From positions 14,036 to 62,245 of the forward strand of contig NZ_JYNX01000037.1 in assembly GCF_001044255.1 (NCBI RefSeq): DNA of 48,210 bases, given 5' to 3'. Shown in pieces: positions 34,249 to 41,405 of this stretch; the stretch's first letter is position 1, and each line of letters opens with the position of its first letter. The stretch is from Mycolicibacterium chubuense (lineage in GTDB: Bacteria; Actinomycetota; Actinomycetes; Mycobacteriales; Mycobacteriaceae). The translations under genes were made by a program, and so were the position numbers. The notes under the pieces were generated by a model. That model searched no databases. It was not told the origin of the DNA and saw only the letters and a list, made by a program, of their open reading frames with translations.

Positions 34249-34691
34249 CTGCGCGATCGTCTCATGCCGGGGTCGGCGACTCCCAGGCGGCGGGCCAACT
34301 CCTCGACGCGCACCGCGATGTCGTCTCGGATGAGACGCATGCGTTCCACACCCTCGATACCGCGCTCGGAGGGCTCGTCGGTCTGCCATCGTTCGATGCT
34401 GACTCCGGTGACCGGCTCGACCGCGGCGTCGCGGCCCAGAACGACGACGACATCGACCTGTTGCAGCAGCGCCGGGTCAATGGGTTTGGGGTGTTCGCCG
34501 CCGATGTCGATTCCGAGTTCGGCGAGGCTCTGGACCGACTGACTGTTGAGTTCGACGCCGGGACGGGTTCCCGCAGAATGGATGTCGACGGTGCCACCGG
34601 TCACGGTGCGCATGAGCCCGGCCGCCATCTGAGATTTGCCGCTGTTCTTCACGCACACGAACAGCACGGAGGGCTTCGTCGGCTCGCCCAT
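34245..34691 (-). CDS. Low-molecular-weight phosphatase/ArsC-like protein with CX5K loop
   Basis: The 148-residue protein has the LMW-PTP fold of arsenate reductases: VLFVCVKNSGKSQMAAGLM with Cys13 as nucleophile, then HSAGTRPGVELN, DIGGEHPKPID and VVVLGRDAAVEP. The P-loop is C-V-K-N-S-G-K, so the canonical final Arg is replaced by Lys19. I recall related loops in corynebacterial arsenate-mycothiol transferases, which also lack the second and third redox Cys; none are present here. It may therefore be the mycothiol-type arsenate reductase of the locus, complementing the thioredoxin-type ArsC 11 bases upstream. Confidence 0.78.
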   Translation of the reverse strand: MGEPTKPSVLFVCVKNSGKSQMAAGLMRTVTGGTVDIHSAGTRPGVELNSQSVQSLAELGIDIGGEHPKPIDPALLQQVDVVVVLGRDAAVEPVTGVSIERWQTDEPSERGIEGVERMRLIRDDIAVRVEELARRLGVADPGMRRSRR

Positions 34692-34702
34692 GGTGCGCCC
34701 GT

Positions 34703-35380
34703 TCAACGGTGCGTGACGTCGACGTTGAGGTCGGCCAGAAGTCGCCGCACCCGTTCCTCGATGTCGTCGCGGATCGGCCGGACCGCGTCGACGGACTGGC
34801 CTGCCGAATCGGGGAGATCCCAGTTCTCGTAACGCTTGCCCGGAAAGATCGGACAGGCGTCTCCACACCCCATTGTGACCACGACGTCGGCGGCTTGCAC
34901 GATCTCGTCTGTCCACGGCTTGGGGAACTCGCCGGTGATGTCGATTCCGACTTCGGACATGGCCTGAATCGCCGAGGGGTTGATCGCATCACCCGGCTCC
35001 GAGCCGCCCGACCATGCCACCGCATTGTCGCCGGCCAGATGCGTGAAAAAACCCAGGGCCATCTGGGATCTTCCGGCATTGTGCGTGCACAGGAAGAGCA
35101 CGGTGGGGCGCGTGTCGGTGATCTTGCCCTCTACGCGGGCCAGCGCGTGCAGGCGCTGCCGGGCGAAACGTTCGGCGAGCAACGGCAGGAAGTTGGAAAC
35201 GGTTGCGTGGCCGGCGAATTGGTCATACGACGTGTGCAGAAACCGTTCGACGGTTTCCACGCTGAGGGTCTCCTCGAAGTCGCGATGGAGACGCGTGGCG
35301 GCGGTGAGCAGTGCGTGCTGCTGATCGATGGACAGATCGGGGCGTATGTGCCGCTTGAACGAAACCGGGCTGTCGGTCAT
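34703..35380 (-). CDS. arsC: Arsenate reductase ArsC with N-terminal helical domain
   Basis: A 225-residue arsenate reductase. Residues ~1-88 form a three-helix domain (LHRDFEETLSVETVERFLHTSYDQ) found in front of actinobacterial ArsC. The LMW-PTP catalytic domain follows with CTHNAGRS (Cys98 to Arg104), SGGSEPGDAINPSAIQAM, DITGEFPKPWTDE and MGCGDACPIFPGKRYENWDLPDSAG, where Cys172 and Cys176 would relay the disulfide. It reduces As(V) to As(III) for export by Acr3, whose gene ends 3 bases upstream. In M. tuberculosis Rv2643 the pump and reductase form one polypeptide; here they are separate. Confidence 0.92.
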   Translation of the reverse strand: MTDSPVSFKRHIRPDLSIDQQHALLTAATRLHRDFEETLSVETVERFLHTSYDQFAGHATVSNFLPLLAERFARQRLHALARVEGKITDTRPTVLFLCTHNAGRSQMALGFFTHLAGDNAVAWSGGSEPGDAINPSAIQAMSEVGIDITGEFPKPWTDEIVQAADVVVTMGCGDACPIFPGKRYENWDLPDSAGQSVDAVRPIRDDIEERVRRLLADLNVDVTHR

Positions 35381-35383
35381 GGT

Positions 35384-36463
35384 CTACTCCTGTGTTGCGG
35401 GCGTGGGGAGGCTGAACCGGTGCCTGAGCGCCAGGGAGACGTATACGAGCCCGACGAGGACCGGTACTTCGATGAGCGGTCCGACAACGCCGGCCAGGGC
35501 CTGTCCGGAGGTGGCGCCGTAGGTCGCGATGGCGACCGCGATGGCCAGTTCGAAGTTGTTGCCCGCGGCGGTGAACGCCAGCGTGGTGGTGCGCTCGTAG
35601 CCCAGACCCATGGCTGCCCCGAGGAGGTAGCCACCACCCCACATGAGGGCGAAGTAGGCGAGCAGGGGGAGCGCGATGCGCGCCACGTCCCAGGGCCTGC
35701 TGGTGATTTGTTCTCCCTGCAGCGCAAAGAGAATCACGATGGTGAACAACAGCCCGTACAGCGCCCACGGGCCGATCCTGGGCAGGAAGGTCGTCTCGTA
35801 CCAGTGACGTCCCTTGGTCCGCTCGCCCAGCCGGCGTGACAGGTATCCCGCGAGGAGCGGGATGCCGAGGAAGATCAGGACGGACTTGGCGATCTGCCAC
35901 GGTGAGGTGGAGATCGTGGTCTGTTCCAGGCCCAGCCACCCGGGTAGCACCGACAGATAGAACCAGCCGAGGACGGCGAACATCAGCACCTGGAAGATCG
36001 AGTTCAGGGCTACCAGCACCGCGGCCGCCTCGCGGTCACCGCAGGCCAGGTCGTTCCAGATGATCACCATCGCGATGCACCGCGCCAGACCCACGATGAT
36101 CAGGCCGGTGCGGTACTCGGGGAGATCAGGCAGCAGCAGCCACGCCAGGGCGAACATCAACGCCGGGCCGACCACCCAGTTCAGCAGCAGCGAGCTGACC
36201 AGGAGTCTGCGGTCGCCGGTGACGCTGTCCAGGCGGTCGTAGCGCACCTTGGCCAGCACCGGGTACATCATGATCAGCAGACCGAGGGCGATGGGCAGTG
36301 AGATTCCGTCGATCTCGATCGCGTCGAGCGCGGTGTTCAGCCCCGGGACCAGGCGGCCCAGCAGCAGGCCGACAGCCATCGCCAGGCCGATCCACACCGG
36401 CAGGAACCGGTCAAGCCGCGAAAGCCTCTCGACCACAGCCGAATTCGTCGGAGCGTTGCTCAT
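35384..36463 (-). CDS. acr3: Arsenite efflux permease Acr3
   Basis: The 359-residue membrane protein is an Acr3-type As(III) exporter with about ten helices. The diagnostic block GLARCIAMVIIWNDLACGD (about 124-142) contains the conserved Cys required for arsenite transport; AGNNFELAIAVAIATYG and GPLIEVPVLVGLVYV near the C-terminus are also typical. ATG 36463 overlaps the stop of the ArsR gene as ATGA, ensuring coupled expression with the sensor. Confidence 0.94.
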   Translation of the reverse strand: MSNAPTNSAVVERLSRLDRFLPVWIGLAMAVGLLLGRLVPGLNTALDAIEIDGISLPIALGLLIMMYPVLAKVRYDRLDSVTGDRRLLVSSLLLNWVVGPALMFALAWLLLPDLPEYRTGLIIVGLARCIAMVIIWNDLACGDREAAAVLVALNSIFQVLMFAVLGWFYLSVLPGWLGLEQTTISTSPWQIAKSVLIFLGIPLLAGYLSRRLGERTKGRHWYETTFLPRIGPWALYGLLFTIVILFALQGEQITSRPWDVARIALPLLAYFALMWGGGYLLGAAMGLGYERTTTLAFTAAGNNFELAIAVAIATYGATSGQALAGVVGPLIEVPVLVGLVYVSLALRHRFSLPTPATQE

Positions 36464-36816
36464 GTCAGTGCTCCGTCGTCGGCCACGTCGAGGACGGCCG
36501 CAAGCGACCTCAGCGTGTGGGGGACCACCGAGTAGTACACCCACGAGGCGCGCCGCTCGGCCGCCAGCAGACCGGCCTCTTTGAGGACCTTCAGGTGATG
36601 GGAGATCGTCGGTTGGCTGACATCGAGGTTGGCCGAGATGTCGCAGACACAGGCTTCGCCGCCGGCATGGCTGGCGACGAGGCTGAACAGTCGTAACCTA
36701 ACGGGGTCGGAGAGTGCCTTGAGCTTGCCGGCGACGTCCGCCGCTGCCTCGGCCGACAGGGGTTCACGCACGACCGGGGCGTAGGCGCACTCGGCCTCCG
36801 AAGGTGACTTCGACAC
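36460..36816 (-). CDS. arsR: As(III)-responsive ArsR repressor (Rv2642-like)
   Basis: The 118-residue winged-helix protein has the classical ArsR metalloid site: ACVCDI with Cys56 and Cys58 in the alpha-3 helix, ahead of the recognition helix SQPTISHHLKVLKEAGLL. As(III) binding to this CxC releases DNA. The start is GTG 36816. It heads the acr3-arsC-arsC2-Ntn transcription unit and lies just downstream of arsI. A 7-bp-arm dyad is located 3 bases upstream of its start codon. Confidence 0.93.
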   Translation of the reverse strand: MSKSPSEAECAYAPVVREPLSAEAAADVAGKLKALSDPVRLRLFSLVASHAGGEACVCDISANLDVSQPTISHHLKVLKEAGLLAAERRASWVYYSVVPHTLRSLAAVLDVADDGALT

Positions 36817-36819
36817 GCG

Positions 36820-36839
36820 TCGATATTGATGGATATCGA
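36820..36839. promoter_or_regulatory. Inverted repeat, candidate ArsR operator
   Basis: TCGATAT, six bases, then ATATCGA: a perfect 7-bp-arm dyad in the 57 bases between arsI and arsR. It lies immediately upstream of the arsR GTG, where a repressor would block an internal promoter of arsR-acr3-arsC. Confidence 0.65.
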
Positions 36840-36873
36840 ATCAGGCGTCAAGCGAACGCGAGGTGAACGTCGC

Positions 36874-37311
36874 TCAGCAGCAGCCGGCGGCGGTGTGTGA
36901 GTCCCGTTCGGCAGGCTCGCGATGTTCGGGGCTGCTGCCGAATGTGTCGGAATCGGCGAGCACGGTGTACACCTCCCACTTCTCGCCTCCGGGTCCGGTC
37001 ACCCAGACCTTGTCCTGGGTGGCGAAGCAGCACGTGGTCCCGATCTCCTCCTCGGTGAACATGCCTTCGCCGGTGAGTCGGGCGATCTCTGCGTGCACCG
37101 TCTCGCTGGACTCGACCTCGACGCCGAGATGGTTGAGCGTGCCGCCCTTGCCGGGATTCTCCAGCAGCACCAGTTTCAGTGGCGGTTCGGAGACCGCGAA
37201 GTTCGCGTACCCCTCCTTCACCTTGGCCGGCGGCGTGTTGAACAGCGTCGAGTAGAACGCGATGGCCTGGTCGAGGTCATCGACGTTGAGGGCGAGCTGA
37301 ATGCGGGACAT
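36874..37311 (-). CDS. arsI: ArsI/CadI-type VOC protein (organoarsenical C-As lyase family)
   Basis: The 145-residue VOC protein has the metal ligands expected for ArsI: Gln5, His61 (NHLGVEVE) and Glu113 (EKWEVYT), with His-to-Glu spacing of 52, and the vicinal pair Cys94-Cys95 in GTTCCFATQDKVWV that binds trivalent arsenicals. A further Cys144-Cys145 ends the protein. Family members cleave the C-As bond of methylarsenite or aromatic arsenicals; the mycobacterial homologue Rv2641 was named CadI. ATG 37311 is preceded by GGAAGGAG. Confidence 0.9.
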   Translation of the reverse strand: MSRIQLALNVDDLDQAIAFYSTLFNTPPAKVKEGYANFAVSEPPLKLVLLENPGKGGTLNHLGVEVESSETVHAEIARLTGEGMFTEEEIGTTCCFATQDKVWVTGPGGEKWEVYTVLADSDTFGSSPEHREPAERDSHTAAGCC

Positions 37312-37335
37312 GGGTACTCCTTCCGGGAAGCTCTG

Positions 37336-37347
37336 CGACTTATGTCG
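37336..37347. promoter_or_regulatory. Palindrome related to the arsR/arsI operator
   Basis: CGACTTATGTCG lies just upstream of the arsI Shine-Dalgarno sequence. Its core GACTTATGTC differs by one base from the core of the 14-bp palindrome at 37381, 46 bases away centre to centre. Confidence 0.6.
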
Positions 37348-37380
37348 AACTCGAGTCCTGCGGTGAGCTTGCCAACCTTT

Positions 37381-37394
37381 TTGACTTAAGTCAA
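37381..37394. promoter_or_regulatory. Perfect 14-bp palindrome overlapping a -35 element
   Basis: TTGACTTAAGTCAA is fully palindromic. Its first six bases TTGACT double as a -35 element with CATACT 18 bases further on (37405-37410) and the GTG start of the divergent regulator six bases after that. Repressor binding here would block that promoter directly. Confidence 0.75.
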
Positions 37395-37416
37395 GATCCT
37401 CGGCCATACTGGTCGG

Positions 37417-37776
37417 GTGCCGAAAGCTCTGCCGATGATCGACATGTCAGCCCCGGTGTGCTGCGCACCGGTGGCGTCCGGGCCGATGAGCGATGCCGAT
37501 GCGCTGCAGATTGCGTTGCGCCTCAAGGCGCTTGCTGATCCGGTCCGGGTCAAGCTGATGTCGCTGCTGTTCAGTTCGACGGAGGGGGAGCAGAACAGCG
37601 GCGATCTCGCCCGGGCGCTGGAGGTCACCGAGTCGACGGTGAGTCACCACCTGAGTCAGCTCCGTAGGGCCGGCCTGGTGGAATCCGAACGCCGTGGCAT
37701 GAGCGTGTTTCACCGACCGCACGTCGACGCGGTCGCGGCGCTGTGCGTGGTGCTGGATCCGGACTGCTGCCGGTAG
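37417..37776 (+). CDS. ArsR/SmtB-family regulator with N- and C-terminal Cys pairs (Rv2640c-like)
   Basis: The 119-residue protein has an ArsR core, IALRLKALADPVRVKLMSLL, and recognition region TESTVSHHLSQLRRAGLVESERRGMSVFH, but no CxC in alpha-3. Instead it carries Cys15-Cys16 near the N-terminus and Cys110, Cys117 and Cys118 at the C-terminus, a different thiolate site that may sense As(III), Cd(II) or organoarsenicals. Position and length match Rv2640c next to cadI. GTG 37417 lies six bases after CATACT with no Shine-Dalgarno sequence, implying a leaderless message. It probably controls itself and arsI. Confidence 0.87.
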   Translation: MPKALPMIDMSAPVCCAPVASGPMSDADALQIALRLKALADPVRVKLMSLLFSSTEGEQNSGDLARALEVTESTVSHHLSQLRRAGLVESERRGMSVFHRPHVDAVAALCVVLDPDCCR

Positions 37777-37779
37777 TTT

Positions 37780-38577
37780 TCAGGAGTTACCCCACGTTTC
37801 GGGCAAGTTGTGTCCGCCGTCGACCACGAGCACGGAACCGGTGACGAAGGATGCGGACTCGTGGGCGAGAAAGGTGACGCACGAGGCGATCTCGTCCGCT
37901 GTCGCGCTGCGGCCGATCGGTCCGGCTTGCGCTGCTGCGGCTTCGAACGGCAGTTGTGAACCCGTCGCCACATAGCCGGGTGCGACGACGTTCACCGTGA
38001 TCCCGCGTCCGATGACCTCGAGCGCGAGTGATCTGCTGAGCCCGACCAGCCCCGCTTTCGCGGTCGTGTAGGTCGATTGACCGGGCATGGCATTCACCGT
38101 GCCGGTGGTGGAACCGACGGACACGATGCGCCCGTACCCGCGCCGCGCCATCTCCGGGACGGCCGCTCTGCACATGAGGAACGCGGTGGTGAGGTTGCGT
38201 CCGATCGCTTGGTTCCATTCGTCAAGCGACAGGTCGGCGACGTGAGCGTCGGCATCCCAGCCGCCTGACACCGACGTCATACCAGCGTTGTTGACCAGGA
38301 CGTCCAGACGGCCCCACCGGCTTGTCGCGGCCCGCACGATCTCTTCCGCCGAACCGTCCTGGGTGAGGTCGCCGACGACACCGATCGCCGAATCGCCCAA
38401 CTCCGAGGCACGGTCGTGGACTCGCGCCGATGTCGCGCCGAGAACCACTCGTGCGCCCTCGTCGACCAGTTGTCGGGCGACTGCTGCGCCGATTCCGTCC
38501 TCGGCACCCGCGCCGGTGACGATGGCGACCCGATCGGCGAAACGCAGGGAGCTGGGCGGTGGTGACTGCGTGGGCAC
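37780..38577 (-). CDS. Short-chain dehydrogenase/reductase (FabG-like)
   Basis: The 265-residue classical SDR has VAIVTGAGAEDGIGAAVARQL for cofactor binding (about 18-38), NNAGMTSV (about 95-102), the catalytic Ser in VSVGSTTG, and Tyr/Lys in STYTTAKAG (about 170-178). The C-terminal VTGSVLVVDGGHNLP is standard for FabG-like enzymes. The insertion DADAHVADLS near 105-118 is slightly unusual. It would act on a hydroxy or oxo substrate with NAD(P). GTG 38577 is the start. It converges with the arsR-type gene after 3 bases and has no obvious link to metal resistance. Confidence 0.88.
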   Translation of the reverse strand: MPTQSPPPSSLRFADRVAIVTGAGAEDGIGAAVARQLVDEGARVVLGATSARVHDRASELGDSAIGVVGDLTQDGSAEEIVRAATSRWGRLDVLVNNAGMTSVSGGWDADAHVADLSLDEWNQAIGRNLTTAFLMCRAAVPEMARRGYGRIVSVGSTTGTVNAMPGQSTYTTAKAGLVGLSRSLALEVIGRGITVNVVAPGYVATGSQLPFEAAAAQAGPIGRSATADEIASCVTFLAHESASFVTGSVLVVDGGHNLPETWGNS

Positions 38578-38607
38578 GAGTTCACGGTAGGCGCTGATCG
38601 CTCGCGG

Positions 38608-39633
38608 TCAGAGAACGGGGCGTTCCGTGTCTGGTCTGCCGTGAACGTTCAACGGATACGCGTGGACGAGGGCGGTGGCGAGGTTGGGCACCGCATGGGT
38701 GAGGGCATGTTCGGCGTCGTGGGCGATCCGATGAGCGTCGGCGAGGCTCGTGGCCGGGTCGATGTCGAGTTCGGCGTCGGCATGGATGCGGTGGCCGATC
38801 CAGCGCATCTTCACGCTGCGCACCGCGGTCACGCCGGGTTCGGCGGCCAGGGCTGATTCGGCGGCGTCCACCAGCTCAGGGTCGACGGCGTCGAGCAGTC
38901 GCCGGAACACGTCGCGCACGGCTGTGCGCAGCACCGTCAGGATGGCCGCAGTGATGAGCAGGCCCACGATGGGGTCGGCCAGCGGATAGCCCAGCGCGAC
39001 ACCGCCGGCGCCGAGCAGAACGGCCAGTGACGTGAAGCCGTCGGTGCGAGCGTGCAGTCCGTCGGCGACCAGTGCGGCCGATCCGATCCGGCGCCCGACG
39101 CGGATGCGGTAGACCGCGACGAGCTCGTTGCCGATGAAGCCGACCAACCCGGCCGCGGCGACCCACCCGATGTTGTCGATCGGAACCGGGTTGATCAGGC
39201 GGCGAACGGACTCCACGCCGGCGATGATCGCCGACAGGGCGATCATCGCGATGACGAACAGCCCGGCCAGGTCCTCGGCGCGACCGTATCCGTAGGTGTA
39301 GCGGCGGGTGGCGGACTTGGTGCCGAGCGCGAACGCGATCCACAGCGGGATCGACGTCAGCGCGTCGGAGAAGTTGTGGATGGTGTCGGCCATCAGCGCC
39401 ACCGATCCCGAGATGGCGACGATGGCCACCTGCACCACGGCTGTCGCGGCCAGCGCGACGAGACTGATCTTGACCGCACGGATGCCGGCGGCGCTCGACT
39501 CGAGGGCCCCGTCGATGTTGTCGGAGTGGTCGTGGCTGTGCGGAGCGAAGATCTCCTTGACTGCCGCGCGCACACCGGTGGGGTGATCGTGGCTGTGGGC
39601 GTGCTCGTGGTGATCAGCGTGTTCGTGCGTCAT
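38608..39633 (-). CDS. Cation diffusion facilitator (Zn/Co/Ni efflux) with His-rich N-terminus
   Basis: A 341-residue CDF exporter. The first ~37 residues are His-rich (HEHADHHEHAHSHDH and FAPHSHDHSD), likely a metal-buffering tail. Six helices follow, with transport-site acids in ALMADTIHNFSDAL (about 78-91) and ALVADGLHARTDGFTSL (about 185-201), matching the HxxxD/DxxxD type. A cytoplasmic metal-binding domain ends the protein (AELDIDPATSLADAHRIAHDAEHAL). ATG 39633 overlaps the ArsR stop as ATGA, so it is regulated with that sensor, probably for Zn(II), Co(II) or Ni(II). Confidence 0.92.
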   Translation of the reverse strand: MTHEHADHHEHAHSHDHPTGVRAAVKEIFAPHSHDHSDNIDGALESSAAGIRAVKISLVALAATAVVQVAIVAISGSVALMADTIHNFSDALTSIPLWIAFALGTKSATRRYTYGYGRAEDLAGLFVIAMIALSAIIAGVESVRRLINPVPIDNIGWVAAAGLVGFIGNELVAVYRIRVGRRIGSAALVADGLHARTDGFTSLAVLLGAGGVALGYPLADPIVGLLITAAILTVLRTAVRDVFRRLLDAVDPELVDAAESALAAEPGVTAVRSVKMRWIGHRIHADAELDIDPATSLADAHRIAHDAEHALTHAVPNLATALVHAYPLNVHGRPDTERPVL

Positions 39634-40043
39634 GGGCGGCGTCCCTGAGATCGCTTGGGATCGACCGTGATCGGATGCAGGCTGGCCAGCTCCTCGGCGT
39701 CGCGATGGTGGCCGGGCACATCCGGTCCGGCATGTTCGGCGTTGAACACCGCGTCGGTGACGAGCTGGCCGACATGGTCGTTGTCGAGGCTGTAGAAGAT
39801 GGTGGTCCGGTCGCGGCGGGTCCGCACGAGTCGCGCCATCCGCAGTTTGGCCAGATGTTGGGACACCGACGACGCCGGTTTGCCGATGTGCGCGGCGAGA
39901 TCGTTGACCGACATCTCGCGGCCCACGAGCGCCCACACCACCTGCACGCGGGTGGCGTCGGCCAGCATCCGGAACACCTCGACGACCAAATTCACCTGAT
40001 CCTCGGGCAGCCGGCGGCTGCATGCACCACTATCTGCATTCAT
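39630..40043 (-). CDS. ArsR/SmtB-family metal sensor controlling the CDF exporter
   Basis: The 137-residue regulator has VVEVFRMLADATRVQVVWAL and HTH SVNDLAAHIGKPASSVSQHLAKLRMARLV. Its alpha-5 helix reads DNDHVGQLVTDAVFNAEH, with Asp and His at the positions used by NmtR/CzrA-type sensors for Zn, Ni or Co; there is no alpha-3 CxC. A further HHRD and LHP in the tail could add ligands. ATG 40043 lies six bases after TACTAT (-10) with no Shine-Dalgarno sequence, so it appears leaderless. A 9-bp-arm palindrome straddles the start codon. Confidence 0.9.
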   Translation of the reverse strand: MNADSGACSRRLPEDQVNLVVEVFRMLADATRVQVVWALVGREMSVNDLAAHIGKPASSVSQHLAKLRMARLVRTRRDRTTIFYSLDNDHVGQLVTDAVFNAEHAGPDVPGHHRDAEELASLHPITVDPKRSQGRRP

Positions 40044-40054
40044 ACGCAGATAGT
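40029..40054. promoter_or_regulatory. Long palindrome spanning the start codon and -10 of an ArsR gene
   Basis: ACTATCTGC, eight bases, then GCAGATAGT: nine perfectly paired positions per arm. The regulator's ATG (40041-40043) lies in the spacer, one arm covers codons 3-5, and the other covers the -10 element TACTAT on the minus strand. Confidence 0.8.
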
Positions 40055-40091
40055 AAGCCTTACAGCGGTGATCGGCCAGGAGGCGATGCCG

Positions 40092-41375
40092 TCAGGGGGT
40101 CAGGGGCGACCTTTGGCGTGTGATTTCCTCGCGCTGTGGTTCTTTGGTCAGGAAGAACATGGCGGCGGCGCCGACCAAGCACAAGGCGCTCATCACCACA
40201 AAGCCCCCGTTGTAGGAGCCCGTGGTGCTGACGAAGAATCCCATGACGATCGGCGCCACGATGCCCGAGCTCGCAAAGCAGGCGTCGGCGAAGCCGGCAG
40301 CGGTTCCCGGCTGGCCGGGGGCGGCGTCGATGGAGGCGACCCACCAGATGCCGGCTGTGATGAATCCGCAACCCACGCCGGCGGAGATGCAGATGAGTGC
40401 GACGGTGAGGTTCCCGCGGAACATCACGATCGGCGCCAACGCGGCACCCGCAAGCAGCAGGGCCACGCCGATGATGATGAAGCGCGAGCGGATACTCTCC
40501 GTCCGCTTGTACACACGATCGACGATCAACCCGCCCACCAGGGCACCGACGACGCCCGCCGCCCACGGGGCCACCGAGAAGGCGCCCACGGCCTTGATTG
40601 ACAGACCGAAGTCGGCCTCGAGGTACTGGGGCAACCAATACATGAAGGCCCAGAACATGAATCCCCAGGCGAAGTAACCGAAGCCGAGTATCCACATGTT
40701 TCTGTTGCGCAGGACGGGCCCCCAGTCGGTGGCTGTCTCGTGGCCGGACTCCTCCTCGGCAACCTGGCCCGCGCGGATGTGCTCGAGCTCTTCCTTCGAG
40801 ACGAACGGTGCGTCGCCGGGGGAGTCGTACAGCCACCGCCACGCCACGACGATCCACAAGAAGCCGACGGCTGCCAGACCCCAGAACATCACTCTCCAGT
40901 TGGTCAGGGCGATGATCTGGGTCAGGATCGGGCCGCCGACGAGCAGGCTGCCTGAGACGGCGACGCCGCCGATGAGGGCGAGCGCCTTTCCTCGCTCCTG
41001 TACCGGCAGCCACCTGCTCGTCACCCGGGTGGCTGCGGGGAAGCATGGTGCTTCGCCCGCGCCGAGGAGGATGCGCAGCAGGATCAAGCCGATGAAGCCG
41101 CCGGCGAAGGGTGTCAAGGCGGTGGATATCGCCCAGATGAGGAGGCCGCCCATCAGGACGCGGCGGGCACCGAACCGGTCGACGAGCGGCCCGGACAAGA
41201 GTGCGAAGAGCATGTAGCCGACCGAGAAGGCGGAGCTGATGATGCCGTACTCGGCGGCGCTGATGCCGAATTCCTCGCGCAGGGGTGACGCGGCAAAAGA
41301 GATCGCGCTGCGGTCGACGTAGTTGACGACAACGAGCCCGAGGATGATTCCGATGGTGAGCCAACGCGTTCTCAT
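40092..41375 (-). CDS. MFS transporter (anion:cation symporter-type) of the catabolic island
   Basis: A 427-residue, 12-helix uptake transporter. The N-terminus (NYVDRSAISFAASPLREEFGISAAEYG) and the loop GPLVDRFGARRVLMGG resemble the ACS family that imports hexuronates, phthalate and other organic anions. Further landmarks are LLGAGEAPCFPAATRVTSRWLP and the central-loop DWGPVLRNRNMW. AGGAG precedes the ATG at 41375. It is the last gene of the minus-strand unit, 30 bases after the CoA-transferase, so it probably imports the substrate of that pathway. Confidence 0.87.
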   Translation of the reverse strand: MRTRWLTIGIILGLVVVNYVDRSAISFAASPLREEFGISAAEYGIISSAFSVGYMLFALLSGPLVDRFGARRVLMGGLLIWAISTALTPFAGGFIGLILLRILLGAGEAPCFPAATRVTSRWLPVQERGKALALIGGVAVSGSLLVGGPILTQIIALTNWRVMFWGLAAVGFLWIVVAWRWLYDSPGDAPFVSKEELEHIRAGQVAEEESGHETATDWGPVLRNRNMWILGFGYFAWGFMFWAFMYWLPQYLEADFGLSIKAVGAFSVAPWAAGVVGALVGGLIVDRVYKRTESIRSRFIIIGVALLLAGAALAPIVMFRGNLTVALICISAGVGCGFITAGIWWVASIDAAPGQPGTAAGFADACFASSGIVAPIVMGFFVSTTGSYNGGFVVMSALCLVGAAAMFFLTKEPQREEITRQRSPLTP

Positions 41376-41405
41376 GAGAACTCCTAACGGGGCAGGGGAC
41401 AGGGG

